From RGIG5579 sp045601445 (lineage in GTDB: Bacteria; Bacillota; Clostridia; Oscillospirales; SIG627): 8,674 nt of DNA. Under the pieces are notes generated by a model. It saw only the letters and a program-made list of their open reading frames with translations. It was not told where the DNA came from and ran no database searches. Where the stretch lies: positions 1-8,674 of the forward strand of contig JAZRZQ010000083.1 of the NCBI GenBank assembly GCA_045601445.1. The letters are read 5' to 3'. Both the position numbers and the translations under genes were made by a program. This document shows positions 6,332 through 8,674 of this stretch, piece by piece. How positions within the stretch are numbered: position 1 is the first letter of the stretch; each line of letters begins with the position of its first letter.

Positions 6332-8101
6332 TTATTTAAAGTCGAAGGAAAAGACGCGGGTGGTATCGCTATCACCCCAGTTTTGACGGATGCAAAGAGA
6401 GATCTCTTTGACCTTGTCCCCGACCTCGACGTGGTAGCTTCTCTTTCGGTTCTCCTCAACGTCGAGAAGCACTCTTTTTCCGCTCTCGTCCGTTACGGTC
6501 AGAACAAAGGAGCGGCAAAGCGCCTTCGGCAGGGAAAAGGTCGGGCTGGAAAGCAGGGTGTTACAGCGGGTGGAATGCTCCCTCTCACACCAATCACCGG
6601 GCAGGCTCGTGCGCTCCAGATCGCTGTCAAAGGTCAGGTGAATGCTTTTAACGGGAACGGGCGAATCAAAGCGATAGCAAAGCTCGCTTTGGTTTTTGAC
6701 GTCGATTCCCGTTTCCTCTGTGCCGTAGAGACGGTGCGGGCGGTCACGCCCGTCGCAAAGCGGCTCGGGCATCTGCTCGCGACAGAGTGGGTCGACCTTG
6801 CGAGAGAGCGCGGGCAAAAAGCAGTCCGCATCCATCAGCTTTTCCTGCAAAAGTGCGATTTTTTCCTTGGCAACTCCGTTCGGCGTCAGACCGTATTGCG
6901 TGCAGAGCGATGCCGCCACACCGACGGCCTGCCCGAGCAGGGCACAGGTCGCCATCACACGCACACTGCTCATGGCGGTGTGAGTCATACTGATGTTGCG
7001 TCCGGCAAAAAAGAGGTTCTCCACGTTTTTGGAATACAGCGCGCGATAGGGAATTTGATAGGGCGCGGGCGTGTGAAAGTCGGTGTTCGGCGTCCCCTTG
7101 TGGTAAAAGCCGTCGGGAAAGTGATCGTCCACCGGCCAACCGCCGAACGCCACCGTGTCCGGATAGCTTCGGTTCTCGGTAATATCCGGCTCGGTGATGA
7201 GAAATTCACCCATCATACGGCGGCTCTCGCGCTTTCCGGGAAGAAAGCCGAGAAAATCAAGCTCCCAATTTTCCGCCTTGTAAAGTCCCGAGTTTTTGAT
7301 GTGATCCCAGGTGCCCAAGGCAAGCGGCACCAAATCCTCGGCGATCTCTTCCGCGTCGCGGATGGTGTCGCGGTTGCCGCCGAGCTCCAAATACCAAAAG
7401 TTTTCGGTCGGATCGTAAAGGTCGGGCTTGCGGTAACGGAAATGCTCTTCATTTAATTTGGTGCTCCATTCGGGCGCCTGAAAGCGAACGGGAACACTCG
7501 TTTCTCTTCCCTGAATCAGACAACTGTTTCCCATCGTCAAAAGATCGGCCTTCTCAACGTGCGTGTTTTCTCCGAATTCTGCTGCCGCCTCGCGGCCGAT
7601 GCGAAAGTCCGCACCCGTCAGCGGCGCCAAAATGGAGTCTCCCGAGCAGTCGGAGAAGAGCTTTGCCGTCACGCGGATCATCGTTTGCGTGGTCATTTGG
7701 TATCCCGTCACGCTGTGGATTCTTCGGGTGCGTCCGTCGGCAAAATCGCCCGTTTCGACCTCGGCATCCATACAGGTGCAGTTGAGAAGCAAGGTCAAGT
7801 TTTTTTCGCGCCGAACGAATTCCAAAAGCACCGTGTCCCACAAATAGTAGTTCTTGGTGGGGTTGCGGTACAGATTCTCCAGCGCAATCTCCTCTAAAAT
7901 TCCCGTTTCGCGGTTTCCCTTGCCTTTGGCTCCGCACACCCACATGCGAATCTCCGAAGAGGCGTTTCCGCCCAAAACGGGCCTCTCGTGCATTAAAACG
8001 ACGCTGGCCCCCTCTCTCGCGGCGGCAATTGCGGCGCAGATTCCTGCCATTCCGCCGCCGACGACGCAAAGATCGGCACGGATCTCTCTTTGAAATAACA
8101 T
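6332..8101 (-). CDS. FAD-dependent oxidoreductase (FAD_oxidored type) with beta-rich C-terminal region
   Basis: The substrate is unknown; many relatives sit in carbohydrate-use loci of gut and environmental anaerobes. The 589-aa protein starts with a Rossmann dinucleotide-binding fold: DLCVVGGGMAG (10-20), the ribose-binding acidic residue in MHERPVLGG (37-45), and the family motif NASSEIR (46-52). SDCSGDS (150-156) follows, and a second FAD-contact segment NLFFAGRNIS (362-371) leads into SSVRVMATCALLGQAVG (378-394). The last 130 or so residues (about 455-589) look like a beta-sandwich, not part of the flavin fold. No signal peptide is present, so it is cytoplasmic. The frame reaches to 8161, but the ATG at 8101 is chosen because AAGGAG (8109-8114) sits 7 nt before it and the longer form would run through a leader hairpin. 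It is monocistronic and divergent from a lipoprotein gene. Confidence 0.88.
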   Translation of the reverse strand: MLFQREIRADLCVVGGGMAGICAAIAAAREGASVVLMHERPVLGGNASSEIRMWVCGAKGKGNRETGILEEIALENLYRNPTKNYYLWDTVLLEFVRREKNLTLLLNCTCMDAEVETGDFADGRTRRIHSVTGYQMTTQTMIRVTAKLFSDCSGDSILAPLTGADFRIGREAAAEFGENTHVEKADLLTMGNSCLIQGRETSVPVRFQAPEWSTKLNEEHFRYRKPDLYDPTENFWYLELGGNRDTIRDAEEIAEDLVPLALGTWDHIKNSGLYKAENWELDFLGFLPGKRESRRMMGEFLITEPDITENRSYPDTVAFGGWPVDDHFPDGFYHKGTPNTDFHTPAPYQIPYRALYSKNVENLFFAGRNISMTHTAMSSVRVMATCALLGQAVGVAASLCTQYGLTPNGVAKEKIALLQEKLMDADCFLPALSRKVDPLCREQMPEPLCDGRDRPHRLYGTEETGIDVKNQSELCYRFDSPVPVKSIHLTFDSDLERTSLPGDWCEREHSTRCNTLLSSPTFSLPKALCRSFVLTVTDESGKRVLLDVEENRKRSYHVEVGDKVKEISLCIRQNWGDSDTTRVFSFDFK

Positions 8102-8123
8102 CTCTTTTCTCCTTATTAAACAT

Positions 8124-8141
8124 AGGCGTGTAAAAACGCCT
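8124..8141 (-). repeat. Inverted repeat in the leader of the FAD oxidoreductase gene
   Basis: Arms AGGCGT (8124-8129) and ACGCCT (8136-8141) flank a 6-nt AT-rich loop. On the minus-strand transcript the hairpin would end 9 nt before the AAGGAG ribosome site, so it could affect translation or mRNA stability or act as a DNA operator. It has no T-tract suited to termination. Confidence 0.6.
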
Positions 8142-8189
8142 TCACTTGCTATGACCATCATACAACATCCTTTGAAAAAAATCTACGCT

Positions 8190-8202
8190 TTTTACAGTAA
8201 AA
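8190..8202. repeat. 13-bp palindrome, operator candidate
   Basis: TTTTAC-A-GTAAAA is a perfect dyad around one central base, about 90 bp upstream of the oxidoreductase start codon. Dyads of this type often bind dimeric repressors. AT-rich composition raises the chance of accidental symmetry, so this is only a candidate. Confidence 0.4.
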
Positions 8203-8280
8203 TTTTTGTAACGTCGTACCAAAAAGAACAAGTGTGTATTTCTGCTGTATCTATGTAAAAGCTGCGACTTGTGACCGAAT

Positions 8281-8292
8281 AATGAACAAAAA
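8281..8292 (+). repeat. 12-bp direct repeat, copy 1
   Basis: AATGAACAAAAA occurs here and again at 8332-8343, exactly 51 bp apart start to start, close to five helical turns, so both copies would face the same side of the DNA. The nearest copy ends 55 bp before the -35 box of the lipoprotein promoter. Direct repeats in such positions can be sites for AraC-type or response regulators; that role is inferred. Confidence 0.5.
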
Positions 8293-8331
8293 ATGAAATG
8301 TTTGAACGCTTTTGAGGCTAACGTAGGTGAA

Positions 8332-8343
8332 AATGAACAAAAA
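8332..8343 (+). repeat. 12-bp direct repeat, copy 2
   Basis: Identical to the copy at 8281-8292. It lies nearer to the lipoprotein promoter, upstream of its -35 box. Confidence 0.5.
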
Positions 8344-8398
8344 GCAAACGGGAGAATTGTGCTTGTTAGCAAAATGTTTTTCTCGACTTAAAAAACAG

Positions 8399-8428
8399 TT
8401 TACAAATTCGTCTTCCGCGTGATATAAT
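8399..8428 (+). promoter_or_regulatory. Promoter of the lipoprotein gene
   Basis: TTTACA (8399-8404) and a perfect TATAAT (8423-8428) are separated by 18 nt, with an extended TG at 8420-8421. Transcription should begin near 8435, leaving a leader of about 50 nt that includes the inverted repeat at 8443-8456 and the ribosome site AAAGGAG (8464-8470). Confidence 0.85.
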
Positions 8429-8442
8429 GAACTGTCTAATAG

Positions 8443-8456
8443 AGGCGGCACCGCCT
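8443..8456 (+). repeat. GC-rich inverted repeat in the lipoprotein leader
   Basis: AGGCGG and CCGCCT form a 6-bp dyad separated by two bases; as RNA it would be AGGCG/CGCCT with a 4-nt loop. It lies just after the predicted transcript start and 7 nt before the ribosome site. It could be an operator at the start of transcription or a 5' hairpin protecting the mRNA. It has the same AGGCG...CGCCT arms as the repeat at 8124-8141. Confidence 0.55.
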
Positions 8457-8483
8457 AAAATCGAAAGGAGAAAAAAGACAATT

Positions 8484-8674
8484 ATGAAAAAAGCATTGTG
8501 CACGCTGCTTGCTTTGATTATGATCTGCTCTTGCTTCTTGTTTGCTTGCACGAATGATCCTGCTTCAACGCAGGGTGGCACGCAGGGCGGCTCTCAGAAC
8601 AATAATCAAACTCAGCAAACCACCGAAGAGGATCTTTCCTCCGTTTATACCGCGGAGATCAAGAACCTCGGAGG
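8484..8674 (+). CDS. Secreted lipoprotein, probable ABC-transporter solute-binding protein, N-terminal part only
   Basis: The frame runs from ATG at 8484 to the window edge, 63 codons. Residues 1-22 form a lipoprotein signal peptide: MKK, a hydrophobic core, and the lipobox LFAC with C22 as the lipidated residue, so the mature protein would be anchored outside the membrane. A Gln/Gly/Asn/Thr-rich flexible linker (about 25-50, with repeated TQGG) follows, typical of Gram-positive substrate-binding lipoproteins. The segment SSVYTAEIKNLGG then appears to begin the folded domain. The ribosome site AAAGGAG lies 13 nt before the ATG, slightly far. A strong promoter lies upstream. The solute-binding call is inferred from architecture and from the divergent oxidoreductase; another surface lipoprotein remains possible because the diagnostic domain is outside the window. 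Confidence 0.8.
   Translation, partial: MKKALCTLLALIMICSCFLFACTNDPASTQGGTQGGSQNNNQTQQTTEEDLSSVYTAEIKNLG

Larger units (their letters stand above)
8102..8483. other. AT-rich divergent intergenic region (382 nt) between the FAD oxidoreductase and lipoprotein genes
   Basis: No credible gene is present; short open frames here lack codon character and ribosome sites. It contains a leader inverted repeat on the oxidoreductase side (8124-8141), a 13-bp palindrome (8190-8202), a 12-bp direct repeat (8281-8292 and 8332-8343), the lipoprotein promoter (8399-8428) and a leader inverted repeat on the lipoprotein side (8443-8456). For the oxidoreductase, TATGAT at 8157-8162 (minus strand) is a possible -10 box but has no good -35 partner. 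The size and number of repeats suggest regulator binding. Confidence 0.7.

Noticed and set aside
6383..7456. Plus-strand open frame of 357 codons opposite the FAD oxidoreductase
   Set aside because: It is antisense to a gene with clear FAD motifs. The peptide is Arg/Val/Lys-rich with no recognisable domain or ribosome site, as expected of a GC-biased shadow frame.
8131..8144. Catabolite-repression (cre)-like site TAAAAACGCCTTCA
   Set aside because: It differs from the cre consensus at two conserved positions and overlaps the leader inverted repeat; by eye this is not better than chance in AT-rich DNA.
8102..8161. Longer upstream start for the FAD oxidoreductase (609 residues)
   Set aside because: The extra 20 residues run through the leader inverted repeat and are not typical of the family, while the ATG at 8101 has AAGGAG at ideal spacing.
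8366..8581. Minus-strand open frame of 71 codons across the lipoprotein promoter
   Set aside because: It overlaps a consensus promoter and a convincing lipoprotein signal peptide on the other strand and has no good ribosome site or domain.
1..8674. CRISPR array, insertion sequence, prophage or defence system
   Set aside because: No regularly spaced repeats, transposase, integrase, terminal inverted repeats or nuclease-like products were seen; the block up to 6023 is ordinary housekeeping DNA.

Overview
The window looks like chromosomal DNA from a Gram-positive, clostridia-like bacterium (Bacillota), probably an uncultured gut or anaerobic lineage. This rests on strong Shine-Dalgarno sites, sigma-A type promoters, a zinc-ribbon L32, the YceD (DUF177)-rpmF pair, a DUF512 radical-SAM-like gene directly before der, and a lipoprotein signal peptide. 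The exact taxon cannot be read from the sequence.

Positions 1-6023 are a dense minus-strand block of housekeeping genes. In transcription order these are cca (tRNA CCA-adding enzyme), yceD (DUF177), rpmF (L32), a PDZ/radical-SAM DUF512 protein, der (50S-assembly GTPase), plsY (glycerol-3-phosphate acyltransferase) and the first 120 codons of ispE (isoprenoid kinase, cut by the window edge). A textbook promoter (TTGACA-17-TATAAT) lies between cca and yceD. DUF512-der-plsY-ispE are tightly packed, with a 6-nt gap followed by 4-nt and 11-nt overlaps, and look translationally coupled. A perfect 10-bp hairpin without a U-tract separates rpmF from the DUF512 operon. Most of the block serves tRNA or ribosome maturation, with lipid and isoprenoid genes at its distal end.

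Positions 6024-6331 hold a self-contained plus-strand tRNA-Arg(ACG) gene. It has its own promoter, an encoded CCA end and a UUCG-capped terminator. A separate bidirectional-looking terminator follows, which ends the next minus-strand gene.

Positions 6332-8674 change in character to accessory metabolism. A cytoplasmic FAD-dependent oxidoreductase of the FAD_oxidored type, with a beta-rich C-terminal region, is on the minus strand. A truncated lipoprotein gene, probably a transporter solute-binding protein, is transcribed divergently on the plus strand. They share an AT-rich 382-bp intergenic region with a clear promoter for the lipoprotein, small inverted repeats in both leaders and a 12-bp direct repeat. 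The arrangement suggests a substrate uptake and oxidation locus, but the substrate cannot be named. I found no CRISPR, insertion sequence, phage or obviously new system. The most interesting unexplained parts are the divergent control region and the hairpin after rpmF.
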